Shown here in pieces: positions 1 to 11,185 of a stretch of DNA of 19,921 bases. How positions within the stretch are numbered: the first letter of the stretch is position 1; each line of letters begins with the position of its first letter. The notes under the pieces were generated by a model. It had not been told where the DNA came from, did no database searches, and saw nothing but the letters and a program-made list of their open reading frames with translations. The position numbers were made by a program, and so were the translations under genes. This DNA is from Saccoglossus kowalevskii (Eukaryota > Hemichordata > Enteropneusta > Harrimaniidae), in NCBI RefSeq assembly GCF_000003605.2, contig NW_003115454.1, positions 83,106 to 103,026 on the forward strand. Reading direction: 5' to 3'.

Positions 1-191
1 TTCCCATTGAAGTTCCATTGTGAACATACGAAAAAATATACCATATATACGACCCTAATACCCTACCCTGCGCACTGTTGCTAATAATAACAAGTGTCAT
101 ACCTAGGCATTAATGTAGAGAAGTATAATGAGAGGGACACAACACAGATTCTAGTATATAACCATTGAAAAAAAAGGATGAAAATACTCAC
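1..191. other. Start of intron 10
   Basis: This is minus-strand intron sequence after the donor at 191. No further exon is visible before the window edge. Confidence 0.7.
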
Positions 192-419
192 CTTTTGGAG
201 GTGATGTAGGAGGGGGTGTGGGAGATTTGGGAGGTGGTTGAAGCTTCTGTGGTGGCGTGGGTGGTGGTTCCATTCGTGTAATGGGACTATAAACTCTCAC
301 TGCATCCTCGATATTGAAGTCTTCATCTCCAAGGTAACCATAGTCTGATATGTCATCCCCATCTTCCAATCCATCTTCAAGACTATCTATTATTTCTATG
401 CTAAGTATCTCCAATTCTT
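192..419 (-). CDS. Exon 10, residues 265-340, acidic helix then proline-rich
   Basis: This is a 228-nt exon with acceptor TGTTTGAACAG and a strong donor AAAAG|GTGAGT at 191, phase 1-1. The first part, ELEILSIEIIDSLEDG, looks helical with hydrophobic residues at spaced positions. It is followed by a strongly acidic stretch (LEDGDDISDYGYLGDEDF) and then, after residue 312 or so, a proline-rich tail with repeated PPP, TPP and SPT units. The next exon lies outside the window. The acidic and proline blocks occur here in the reverse order from exon 9. Confidence 0.9.
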
Positions 420-2277
420 CTGTTCAAACAAATATAGAACATTGATCAGAATATGGCAAGTTTCATTATTTCATTCAATCTCCAAATTAACAGCTGAGTT
501 TTTTAAGATGTTCACATGCATTCATTTACTGAATATCAGACAAGATATACAGTAGAGCACCATCTAGTGGCTGCTTTGTATCTTTACTTTGTTTTCATGA
601 CAATTTGATTGAAATCACTTTGAAAGTTTATCATTAAAAGAATAATACAGAGATGAAAACTCACTCATCTTTATAAACTCAAATTTAGGCAAATGATCAT
701 CTAGTTTTACAAAGTAGAAATGATGTAAAATGATTAGTTTACTGAAAATGATCTAAAATCAAATGACTTAAAATTGCAATGGAGAAAACAAAAGGCAGAT
801 TTATAATGTAAACAACATAGGTAATAGTTTTCCATGAAACCTTAGGTGCAATCCTGGTATTTGAAATATCAATTAAGATTTTAGGGATTTGTGTAAATGT
901 TATGTTTGCACAATCCACTTGGTTATAGAACTGGTGTTTAACAATGGTCTGTGGGGAAATTATAGACTGCATGATTTCCCTGTAGAGTGACAGAATATAG
1001 ATGAAATTTTACAACAACAAATAAATAAATACCTTCAGTTGGTAAGGTGGTATAAAGCTGGTATTAGAGACAGTCAGTGGTTTACAAAAAGTCATTCTGA
1101 ACTTTAGATTAAAGTGTTAAAACAAACGATCCATGAATAATATGTATACTATAGTAATCGTAGAAAGATATTCTCTTGGCTGCACAGAATACAATATATT
1201 TTGGACAATACTTCAACTTGTGCACATCAATAATTCAACCACTGAAAATGTCTTTATTTTATTCATGCATGGCTTTGTTGTGTTCAAGGAGTTAGAAATC
1301 AAGGCAGACAAGCTATGGAGACGCAATCTAAACATATACATGTAGTATACTCCACAACAATGGATGGAATGAGAAGTTCAATAACAAACAAGACTTCTCT
1401 TCTTGAGAGAGACTTGACTATGTACACATTAATAATTACTGTATACACATACAAGTTGCTTCAACTCTCTGAATGCTAAAGTCAAATTATTAAATATTAT
1501 AGTATTGTTTTCAGAAATTTAATCTAGCTAATGAGAAATTATGTTCATTTAGCTATCATATTAAGTCAACATTTCACAAGAAAAATTGAAATTTAAAATT
1601 AGCTGAGATTGAATTATTATTGACATACTATTGACAATTGATAAACTAGACTGAGTTATAAGAATATAAACATTAAGAATGCAATTACAGTGGAAATACA
1701 TCCACTAAGGGACTGTGACCCATACTATTATAAGCAGAAATGAGATTTCAATGTAAATGATGATATCAACAAACATTGGAATACTTAAAGCACTCAGCAA
1801 TCACTTTGTCAATTGTGGCAGAATATGTTCACTTTAACTCTCTTACATTATATTTTTTTGGTTCAAAATTTGTTTTTGTTATTTAATGCTGTTTATTTTG
1901 TTGAAAGGCTTCATTGAATCTACTGCCAAAATTGAAATGTAACATTTTCCATACAGCGTCAATAAAACACTATAATACTATACTTTCCTGTATGTGCTCA
2001 TTGTAAGAATGCTTGTCATGCATGTACAGGGAATAGACATGGTGGTAAACAACACAAAGAGTGTATTGAAAACTTGTATATTTCACGGTCTCCAGACTTT
2101 TCTGCAACAGACATGCTATTCAGTCACCATTGTTGATCAGTCTATCACTGGCTGCAGATGGATGGGTAAACACAGCCTAAGTTAACATGCCTGCTGACAC
2201 CATTTTTCTCATTGATTTTGTTATTACATTTGTAGCGCACAGTACACATAGGTAACTAAGTGAGAATTGAATCTTAC
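420..2277. other. Intron 9 (1858 bp)
   Basis: The sequence is AT-rich and has no convincing exon. It contains a CTCF-like motif at 556-570. Short open frames on either strand lack splice-site support and protein-like composition. Confidence 0.7.
556..570 (-). promoter_or_regulatory. CTCF-like motif
   Basis: The minus strand reads CCACTAGATGGTGCT, matching the core CCASYAGRKGGC of the CTCF site except at one position. A better match lies at 12214-12228 on the other strand. Confidence 0.35.
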
Positions 2278-2442
2278 CTGGTATAAATGCATTAACAATG
2301 TCAAACATAAAGTCATTGCTATACTTGATATCAGGAGGAATCTCTTCTTCACGTTCATCACTTTCTTCAGGAGGGGGAGGAGGAGGAGGACTCTTCAATG
2401 GTGTGGGTAGTCTAATTGGTTCTGGGGGTTTCTTTGGTGGCG
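2278..2442 (-). CDS. Exon 9, residues 210-264, proline-rich then acidic
   Basis: This is a 165-nt exon with acceptor TTTCTCTGCAG and donor CCAG|GTAAGA, phase 1-1. It starts PPKKPPEPIRLPTPLKSP and has seven prolines in a row at about residues 228-234. A glutamate-rich block, EESDEREEE, follows. It ends in a hydrophobic segment, NDFMFDIVNAFIP, that continues into exon 10. RLPTPLKSP carries PxxP-type and proline-directed phosphorylation patterns, but no particular partner can be named. Confidence 0.9.
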
Positions 2443-3723
2443 CTGCAGAGAAATAAACAAACACTTATAAATGATTTGATAATTTGGTTTTCAAACTTCC
2501 CCTGAACTCAATATTTGACGATTTTATTTTCACAGAGGTAACGTACATTATAAACATGGTTTACATAATATATTTATATGAAACGACATAGACATGATAT
2601 ACATATGATACGTACACATACAATTTTTTATTCAGTTGTTATATACAATTATAGAACAGGTGTTAGTAAAACAAAAACAAATGCTGAAAGTTATCACATG
2701 AAGAACAGAAAACAATTACACATTCATGAAAAAAACACATTATAACCAAGATCACCATTAAATTTCATAAAAACAATTATATTAATACTTGCGTCACTAT
2801 CAATATAAACAAATAACCTTTGACCCCTAACCCTTGTTTTGTTTTACAAGAACCACAGCATAATAATGTGACCCAAGGTTAGATATCTGCATATAAAAAA
2901 ATATTTCCAGAGCAGATAGCAGAATGGTATGAATTTGACAAACAATTTTAGCATATTTACAATGTAGCTGTGACGATTTAGCTGTAAGTAAAATTGCAGA
3001 CCATAGCTACCACCATAGCTATCAGTATTTTAAAATTATACAGTATTTTATCTAGTACATTGCAGGGCTAATTATCTTTCATATTATCATTAACCTTTTT
3101 TACCATCAGTTCCCTCTTTTCATCACAAATTCACAAAATAGTCCTGTTTTTAGTCAATTTCCTTCAGAAGATTGAGACAAAAATAGTCAAATATTTTGAG
3201 TTAATACTAAAAATTGACTCAAATTTTGTCAGTTGGCTCCAAAATTAGGATTAATTTCCAGAAGTATGGAAAATAGTGCAGAATAATTTTGGAGAGAAAG
3301 CCTGGCCATGAAAAGGTTAAACAATCTAAGGTTGGTTTAGCATAAGCAGCTGCTGATCATACAAGAAGGTGGTCATCATCACATGTTGAGTTAAATATAT
3401 TGTTTACAACAAAATTCAAATATTGCTGTATGACAACCACCAGCCTTTAAGACATGCCACTCAATGAATGTGGACATTGTTTCAAATGCATGATAGAGGC
3501 AAATGTTAGCAAGACTTGCTTTGGCAGCGTGTCAAACTTATATACACTTGTACAGTAACAGGGGTATATGCATTTCTCATTTAGCAAATATGGTATACAC
3601 GGATCATATCGCAATTCAAAATGTTATTGCATTGTGGAATAGTTTTGACTTTATTGTACAGTGAACAAACAACTCCATCAATCACAAATAAACCCACTTT
3701 TGCACCCTGAACTAACTATCCCA

Positions 3724-3869
3724 TATAAAAAATAAACTATAAAAAATAAAAAAAGAATGAAAAAAAAACTATCCCACAATAATTATAAAAAAATAAAATA
3801 ATAAAAATAAATAAAAAAAAAACAGAATTAAAAAAAAAATTAAAATTAAAAAAAAAACTATCCCACAAT
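3724..3869. repeat. A-rich low-complexity tract with a duplicated 20-mer
   Basis: The tract is made of A runs broken by T. The 20-mer AAAAAAAACTATCCCACAAT occurs at 3761-3780 and again at 3850-3869, and a partial form (AACTATCCCATAT) occurs just before the tract. The A-rich spacer may have grown between two copies of an element tail. Confidence 0.7.
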
Positions 3870-4357
3870 GCACTAAAATGTGGAATTGTGATATGGTACT
3901 ATGGATAGCATGAAGTCAACTTACCTGGGCTGTGCATGTGCTGTTTACAACTATTAGGTGATTGCTGTTCTATTAGCAGAAATGTAATAGTGCAAGATAT
4001 AAAAAGAACACTTTGTACAATGGTTATAGAGGCAGAGTATGAGAGATACAGCATAACATCTTATGGATGGTTCTGATAACATTTTAATGTACCATATTTA
4101 CTCTATTTGTAGTGGTGTTATTCAAAAGTATTTAACAGAATCAAAGTGACTGGTATCTGTATTACTCTTACTGTATACAAATTACAGAGGTGAATCTATT
4201 CTCAAAAAAATAATATTTCAAGGATATAGCATAAAATAAATGCGTTGTTTGGATCCTATGCACATTTATTTGAGATGTACATCTAATAGAGCAAATATAA
4301 TATTATTTTAGACAATCCCTCTAGTTAAGAAGAGATTTGTGACAATTTGCAAGCATA

Positions 4358-4412
4358 TTTCACTGGATTTTATTTTCAGTGGTCATTCCTTCAGTAAAAA
4401 TAAATTCCAAGT
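4358..4412. repeat. Dispersed repeat relic, copy A
   Basis: The segment TGGATTTTATTTTCAGTG, then CATTCCTTCAGTAAAA and AAATTCCA, aligns with 16047-16105 (TGGATTTTATTTGCACTG, then CATTCCTTCATCTAAAA). The match is imperfect but ordered over some 55 bp. Confidence 0.45.
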
Positions 4413-5378
4413 GAAGTATTTGACAGTACAGGATAGAAGTGCTATTGGGCTAGCATGCATAGTATAAGAGTCTCTCATAGGCAAAGTGAGATGCTATACT
4501 TTTATGCAGAGATTTCTCTATTATACCAGTTTAAGTTTGAATGTCAAAATGTACAGCTAAAATGTGAAAATTGCACATTTATGTCTGAAACCAAAGGTCT
4601 GAAACCATCTATTATCGGTAGATAAGGTACACTGAACAATACCACATCCAATCTTTCATTGTGCCCATTTAAAACCATTCATGTGATTCATCTCAAACAA
4701 GTTAAATTTAATATCTATCGGCTAAAGGCAAGATTTCATTGCACACCAATTGACTTGTTTGAAACAACTGCCATTGAAATGTACCATTGTAGATAGATAA
4801 TAGATGATCATCATTGTGGTACAGATAGTGCTGTATCATCTGATTGTGTTCATTGACACACCCACCCACTGCGATATGCAAGTATTGGCATTGTCAGAAA
4901 CAATAAACCATGCTATATATAGTGTATCAGTATTAATTGTAGAACACAGCTACACACAGATCAGATATGAAAAGTATCTGGCATGCTGGGAAAAATAAAC
5001 ATAACAATATTAAATAATAATTAACAATATTTGTTATTTGAAGTGGAAATCAATCCTATTATATACATCCATATATGGGCATACCATGCATTATCATAGA
5101 GCTGTATATTAGCTGTATGTGAAAGAAATTTGTCAGTTTTTCTAAGACAGAAATCAAACAAAACAGACTTTTGGGAACAAATATTTGAAAACCTAGTTTT
5201 ACAGGATGTCACTACGCAGCTAATATACGGTTAGAGCGATGCGTAATACCAATGTGCACATGCAACACATGACGATAAATTGATGCATATCAAAACACGA
5301 CATATATTAGTTTGGTTATCAACCATTATCACCTAGTTATCACATATTATCAACCAGTGTAAACTACCAATGACTTAC

Positions 5379-5459
5379 TTTCAGGTAGTGGTTCAAAATC
5401 ATTTACATGAATACTCCCATGATCAGAGATGTATTCATATGTTATTAAAGTTGGTTTTC
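5379..5459 (-). CDS. Exon 8, residues 183-209
   Basis: This is an 81-nt exon with acceptor TATCAATTTAG and donor CTGAAA|GTAAGT. It reads KPTLITYEYISDHGSI and then VNDFEPLPE, phase 1-1. It is the only less polar piece in the linker region and contains two tyrosines that could form part of a short motif. It leads directly into the first proline-rich block. Confidence 0.82.
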
Positions 5460-5599
5460 CTAAATTGATATTTATATGGAGAGAAAGTTGATTAGTTACA
5501 GTCAAACCTTCCTAATTTATGGTACAACAGGCAACTGGGTTCTATATAAGCCAGCAATTGTTGAAAATTCATGATCAATTTCCTATATCACAAAACATG

Positions 5600-5790
5600 C
5601 CTGGTGAACATTCATGACTGATGAATATCTATGAGTGATTCCATATATGGTAGTATAGTATAAGTACAATGATGAATATTCATGAGTAATTCCATATATG
5701 GCAAAAAACATATTTTATGAATATTCATGAGTAACTGCATATATGGTAACCCATGGCTGATGAATATTCATGACTGAAAACACATATGGC
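5600..5790. repeat. Tandem cluster of palindrome ATGAATATTCAT
   Basis: The perfect palindrome ATGAATATTCAT occurs at 5672-5683, 5717-5728 and 5760-5771, with degenerate forms at about 5604 and 5621. Units of 43-51 bp also share CCATATATGG or a variant, so this is an imperfect tandem array. Confidence 0.75.
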
Positions 5791-6454
5791 AAGATTGATG
5801 GATATTTATAATTCCTAATTTAAAAATAAATGTCTCATGAATTTCAAATATAGAATGTCTGAAGATTTAATGACTTAAATTACTATTTGGTGAATTCTTG
5901 GCACAGTTGAATGAACAACATCTAGTAGGAATTTGAACTCCATTGTCAACATTGGCACCATCTATAAAACTATTTTGTATAGTCTGCTCCGCATGGAATG
6001 TTGGTAAGAATTTAAAAATCTTTTGATCAAAATCTGAAAACAACATCTAAAACTGCTTGTATGCTCCAAAATTATGAAAAAATTTACTGAAAATTTTACA
6101 AAACTTAAAATATTTGCAGAATATGGGCGGGGAAAAAATTTCTGGCACTCAAAGGATTAAAGAAAGTATATTTGAAAAAATCATTACATAATGCTGTAAC
6201 TAAAATACACACAAATTGAATCATGTTGGGACACAAATCACAGCAATCAGAGTTCACTGCAAAAAATATACTCCCACAGGGATGACACATTGAGATTGAA
6301 AACACATTAAATGAAATGCATGCACATTGTAAATAGTAAACAAACTTAAGGTAAAGTCATTATAAATTCAGGAATGTAAAAATGCTTTATCTATGGAGTC
6401 AAGAAACACAGCAAGACATGAGACTGAATTAAAGTCAGTTACATACATCGCTAA

Positions 6455-6556
6455 AAGAGAGTTTATGAAGAGGAAGATAGACAGTCAGCTGTGAAGAAAC
6501 TAGAAATACAGAGATTAGACCTTGATAAGGAGTTTAATATTTATAATTCCAGATGA
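6455..6556 (+). pseudogene. Possible fragment of a charged, coiled-coil-like coding sequence
   Basis: Between two stops this plus-strand frame reads KRVYEEEDRQSAVKKLEIQ and continues RLDLDKEFNIYNSR. The charged helical composition is unlike the AT-rich intron around it and resembles the C-terminal coiled coils of some transposon-encoded proteins. It has no start or splice sites. Chance is quite possible. Confidence 0.2.
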
Positions 6557-6904
6557 TGCCCTGTCTGAACACAGGCATATTGAAATGAGAAAACAGAAAA
6601 TTTCCAAATATGTGACACCCACCCCCCAAAAAAACTTTCACACTCGAACAGAAGTTAATTTGCATAAATCCAGACATGCTTACAAACAAATGTACAGCCT
6701 GGACTCATACCACAACCAACCTCTTCAAACATACCCTATAACTGTGTGAGAAATATAACAGTTCAATCTGAATAGTTCAAAGAATAGAACACTGACTTAT
6801 TACACACAGACCTTCTGATGGAGAACACAAGAATACCAGAGTAGATATGACATGCATAATATAACAGACAAAATTAAAGATAATTACTATTAAGCATGTC
6901 TTAC

Positions 6905-6952
6905 CAATTTTACTTGAATTTGATTTATGTTTGTTTGTGGATGAGTTACCAG
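6905..6952 (-). CDS. Exon 7, residues 167-182
   Basis: This is a 48-nt exon with acceptor TTTCTACGCATCAG and donor AAATTG|GTAAGA. It encodes a serine-, asparagine- and lysine-rich stretch, GNSSTNKHKSNSSKI, after the split codon, and is phase 1-1. It is the same size as exon 6 and similarly polar, so it may be a more diverged member of the same cassette series. Its composition fits a flexible linker. Confidence 0.78.
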
Positions 6953-7474
6953 CTGATGCGTAGAAAAAGAATAGAATTTAGAATTTAAAGTGACAGCAAT
7001 AACCACCAATGTAGTCGTTGCAGTTTATGGATTAAACTACTACCGGTACGATAGTAATACTTAACACTGGTATTTCATTTCTCTGTTGTGATGTTTTGAT
7101 CCTATTTCCTGGGTTTGATAATTGTAGGAAATCTGAACTAAAATGTTACAATTCCAACATGTCTGAATGTTTCCGATCATTTCAGTTTACCAACATTCAT
7201 GTCTGTTCCAAAAAACTGCAGCCGAGCAGTACATGATGTCATTTTGGAATAAAGATAAATTCTAATTGGTTTTAGCGTTTTGACTTTTAAACATGTAGAA
7301 TTAAATATAACACATACCATATTAATTCCAATATCACTATAAATCTAACATAAAAATGATCTCAGAGTGAATATATTTTTTCACAATAAAGTTAAGAAAA
7401 TACCACAGTATATACAAACAGACAGCTTTGACCTATATAATGGTTGATGTGATAATACCATTGTACATAATATG

Positions 7475-7580
7475 AGGAAATTATGAGAATACAGCAAAGT
7501 ATGCACAAAGGCGGTACAGTGATCGCATCCACAGACATGTAGCAGAAGTCGTTGTGTTCCTGCACTGCCTGTTGCTTTCA
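7475..7580. mobile_element. Decayed relative of the foldback element
   Basis: AAAGTATGCACAAAGGCGG followed by TACAGTGATCG aligns with the left arm and centre of 8074-8210. A weak right arm (CACTGCCTGTTGCTTTCAG) follows. The order is the same, so this is likely a second, older copy. Confidence 0.4.
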
Positions 7581-8073
7581 GTGTCAATATATAATACCAG
7601 GAAATAATATATATTTCTTGTGGAGATTTGGGATTCCTGTACCACCTTATCTAATATTCAATACTTGTAGTAGAAAGCAAACAACAAACAACATGCATAC
7701 TGAAATATTTCCTAAAAATTATATTTGTTTAGTCTTAAGATGAAATAAAAAGTTTCAAACTAAGTAATATAAGACTGTCGAAGAAACAAGGTCCAGTAAG
7801 AGTACACAGATTTGAAATTGGAAGTAGATTGCATGCAGGGTATACTACCTCTACTGCACCATAGAAACAGTATGTACCATACTACATGCATTACTGGTAA
7901 TATCAAATCACTCAAAACCAACTCAAAGTATACTTAACATATCATGAATGTACAGCTTGAACAGAACATGTGTGTGATTTCTGATATCTGTTTATTATCA
8001 AACAATGTACTATGTTTCTGTTTTATTATTGTTTATCCAGTCATGTGACTATATCAGTACACATGCTGTTGCA

Positions 8074-8210
8074 TATAAGGTTATAATGAGAAGACCAGAA
8101 AGTATGTACAAAGGCAGTACAGTGATTGTAATGAACAACCTGCATCAGAGGTTGATGCAACCCCATACTGCCTAAGTGCATACTTTGCAGTTATCTTGGA
8201 TAACCTTATA
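8074..8210. mobile_element. Foldback (MITE-like) element
   Basis: Outer arms TATAAGGTTAT (8074-8084) and ATAACCTTATA (8200-8210) are perfect inverted repeats. Inner arms at 8099-8119 and 8166-8186 pair at 18 of 21 positions (AAAGTATGTACAAAGGCAGTA with TACTGCCTAAGTGCATACTTT). The 137-bp unit has no coding capacity. Such structure is typical of non-autonomous DNA transposons, but no clear target-site duplication was identified. Confidence 0.55.
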
Positions 8211-8557
8211 ATTATTATACATCTTTTTCCTGCTTGTAGTAATAATTTAATGAGAGAGTATAGCCCATAATGGCAACACAAAACGTTTTGCGCTGTGTAA
8301 GAATTTTCATTCTCCTCGCCTAGTGCTAATACGACTTCTGCATTGATTGTGAATAAAACAACCTATCCCATAATCCTTTGCAAAATCCAATATGGAGTTA
8401 ACACATTTCATTCATATACTAATATTCCCTACAGTAGACAGTCAGAAATACAGTGTTCCCTCAAATTACATTACAAAGATAGAGTATGATGCAATAGGAA
8501 TTCTACATATATACGTGCAAGATTGTTATTAACTACTATTAAGACATTAAATCTTAC

Positions 8558-8605
8558 CAGCAGTTCCTTTGTCACTGGGGTTACTTATACTGTTCTGAAG
8601 TACTC
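8558..8605 (-). CDS. Exon 6, residues 151-166, possible duplicate of exon 5
   Basis: This is a 48-nt exon with acceptor TTTTTGTAAAAG and donor GCTG|GTAAGA. It reads VLQNSISNPSDKGTA after the split codon and is phase 1-1. The intron separating it from exon 5 is only 315 bp. The shared splice junctions and the aligned S-x-P-S pattern suggest a duplicated cassette that could be used alternatively or together with exon 5. Confidence 0.8.
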
Positions 8606-8920
8606 CTTTTACAAAAATATTAAAATACAAAATATAATATACAATACAATATTCAATGTAGCGCATTATGAAATATTGAGAAATCAGATGTTCTGAATGG
8701 AAATATTGACAAATCAGATGTTCTGAATGGAAACATGCAAAACTGGAAGTTAGGACGGGATCACATCAGCTATAAAGTAACATACCACAACCAATAAACA
8801 ATTACACCTTCCAAGAATAAATAACTGAATCCCAGAATTCAAAGTACATGCCTGAATCTAAAATCTACAGACACAATATTTTTGGTCATGCCATGCAAGT
8901 AAGATTTGTATTACTCTTAC
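8606..8920. other. Intron 5 (315 bp)
   Basis: This is the short intron between the two duplicate-like exons. It contains a 30-bp tandem duplication at 8671-8730. Confidence 0.75.
8671..8730. repeat. 30-bp tandem duplication
   Basis: Two adjacent 30-bp units (8671-8700, 8701-8730) differ by one base (AAATATTGAG against AAATATTGAC). They share AAATCAGATGTTCTGAATGG. The near identity suggests recent slippage. Confidence 0.9.
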
Positions 8921-8974
8921 CAGCGCTTTCATAGTCACTATGTTCACTAGGGATACTGGTATCTTTATGAGTTC
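8921..8974 (-). CDS. Exon 5, residues 133-150, possible duplicate of exon 6
   Basis: This is a 54-nt exon with acceptor TTTGTAAAAG and donor GCTG|GTAAGA. It encodes a polar segment reading THKDTSIPSEHSDYESA after the split codon. Both borders are phase 1. Its acceptor tail, its first two bases, its last bases and its donor are nearly the same as those of exon 6, and the interiors align with a 6-nt gap, so the two probably arose by tandem duplication. A likely disordered linker. Confidence 0.8.
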
Positions 8975-10603
8975 CTTTTACAAAGACATTAAAAAATAGA
9001 AACGATAAGCATCAATATGCAAATCAGAGCAAGAAATATTCAACACTGCATGCATTCCAAACCACAATGTAATAACTTAGAGAAGAATTCAAGAAAAAAA
9101 AAAGCATGCAACAGTGAATGAATTGAATGTGTTCAGTTGCAACTTACAGGATAGTTAAATTTTGGTGTAAAATTCAAGAAATTTCGTGGAAAACAAGAAA
9201 AATCCAGAAGTCACTTGACAATGACTACCGTATCTTATGAGCAGTGACAGCGTAACACATCAACACTTGGACAAGAATCATGGACAAGAATAATTAATTT
9301 ACAGACAAACATAAATATACATGTATTACAAAATAAAACAAGAATAAAACTTGCGATCATGGCAAGTATCCAGCCAGAACAGCTACATGTGCCATCTACC
9401 ACACCACACTCACTGTCCTAAAAAGCATAACTGCTAAAGTTCAAGAAATAATACTTTGTTTTCTGACTATGTTACGTCTACATTAAATTCAACTTTAAAT
9501 TCTATTTAATCACTGTGACAGAAACTATAATGAATCTCAATAATAAACATTTTACTATTAGAGCTATTTGACTGACCACTTGTTTCTACCTACTTACATC
9601 AAGAGACTAATAAATAACACTTAATATGAGAGACTAAGAGGAGAGCTTGGAAGTCTCATTATAGATTATAATGTCATACATGGTACACATTTGATAAAAA
9701 TTCAATATTTACAAAAACTGAAAATATTGTGAAAGCAGTAAATAATCACTGGTTTCTTTATTGTTGCCTAAGAGTGAGTGACAGTGAGACCTAGGGTTCT
9801 CTCATGGATGGATGGATGCCAGACTGTTTACATTTTCCATAAATGAAAACAATTCAAATGTGGTATTTTGTTAATGACCAATATACAGGAATTGTCATAG
9901 ATGGATTATTCAAAGTATCCTGCTAGTTATAGGCTTCATTTTCTTTTGAAATTTCCATATTTTTCATTATTTTCGATTATTTATGAATATTTTTTAGTGG
10001 TACTTGCTGCATATGAGTACTTGTTGTTAATAATTCAAACTTAAATCAGATTGTCAAATTCAATGTAGTCATGAAAGTATTTCAATTCATTCAAGGCATA
10101 TGTCTTTGATATTGGATACCTTGGAGCCTCTACCTTGTACATGACCACAAGCCATCCCTAAAAGAGAACCCTAACACTATGTAGATATCTGTTCCTTATA
10201 ACATAATATTACATTGTATTTTATCTACCACCTTGTGCAGTGGGGTAGTGTATTTGAAAATAAGACAAAACTATAATTGAATAGTCTAGGAATAAAACAT
10301 TTATTGAAAGTGTGATTTGTCATACAGACAAATATTTTAATGTTCAATTATTTTACATAGATAAATTACATGTGCTATAATCAGACAAATATTTGAAAAT
10401 AAATAAATAATGTGTTTATATTAGTTGGATGGGATACTATGGATCACTAGGAAGGTTGGAAGGAGTTCAACAAGCACACACTATAATTCATTCTTCATCT
10501 AATACAGATACACATTCTGATGTACCATGGATTAGTGGGAGATTGATGTACTTAAAATTTTACCATTTTTGACTCATAGCTTTTTGCTTACTGCTAACTA
10601 ACT

Positions 10604-10735
10604 CCCAATAATGGGGAAGAAGAGTCTTTCATTGCTTCTGAGCACCTGGAAACCCAATAATGGGAAAGGAGTGTTTCACACTGCCTCAGGCCTCCTAGAA
10701 ACCAAATATTAGGGAGTGTGGAACCCTCATTTTGG
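10604..10735. repeat. 49-bp tandem repeat, about 2.7 diverged copies
   Basis: Units start at 10604, 10653 and 10702 with CCCAATAATGGGGAAG, CCCAATAATGGGAAAG and CCAAATATTAGGGAG, a constant period of 49. Each first half ends CTGGAAA or CTAGAAA. Confidence 0.75.
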
Positions 10736-10907
10736 GACAAGGAGTCCTAATTTATATGAACATTATCATCGCAACATGCTTCACATGCTAAACACTATTC
10801 CTGCGTATGACTCTGTATACAGTATTAGTTTTGTGGATCTTGAGTTCCACTTTTTGATAAATTATGAGAATATAAAAACCTGACAATGCAAGAATTTTGA
10901 GTATAAA

Positions 10908-11185
10908 GAACTTCTGAATGAGAAATATCTAAAGAGTCCACCTCAATTAAGGAGATTTCTAGTCTATTGGTTTATGGCCCATGAGGTGGATCTGAACTTC
11001 TGAATGGGAAATTGTTAGAAATATCTAAAGAGCCCACCTCAATTAAGGAGATTTCTAGTCTATTGGTTTATGGCCCATGAGGTGGATCTGAACTTCTGAA
11101 TGGGAAATTGTTAGAAATATCTAAAGAGCCCACCTCAATTAAGGAGATTTCTAGTCTATTGGTTTATGGCTCATGAGGTGGATCT
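10908..11185. repeat. Tandem repeat of 86 + 96 + 96 bp with internal inverted arms
   Basis: Three consecutive units begin GAACTTCTGAATG at 10908, 10994 and 11090. Units 2 and 3 are 96 bp and almost identical. Unit 1 lacks ATTGTTAGAA, giving 86 bp. Every unit carries CCACCTCA and later TGAGGTGG, a perfect 8-bp inverted pair about 35 bases apart. Confidence 0.95.

Larger units (their letters stand above)
2443..5378. other. Intron 8 (2936 bp)
   Basis: This intron contains an A-rich low-complexity tract at 3724-3869 and a copy of a dispersed repeat at about 4358-4412. I see no further exon, RNA gene or transposon gene. Confidence 0.7.
5460..6904. other. Intron 7 (1445 bp)
   Basis: This intron contains the palindromic repeat cluster at 5600-5790 and a short plus-strand open segment at 6455-6556. 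Otherwise it is AT-rich with no visible gene. Confidence 0.7.
6953..8557. other. Intron 6 (1605 bp)
   Basis: This intron contains a foldback element at 8074-8210 and a decayed relative at 7475-7580. No other exon or RNA gene is seen. Confidence 0.7.

Noticed and set aside
1133-1345. Plus-strand open frame of 70 codons in intron 9
   Set aside because: No splice sites or recognisable composition. One of many short open frames expected by chance.
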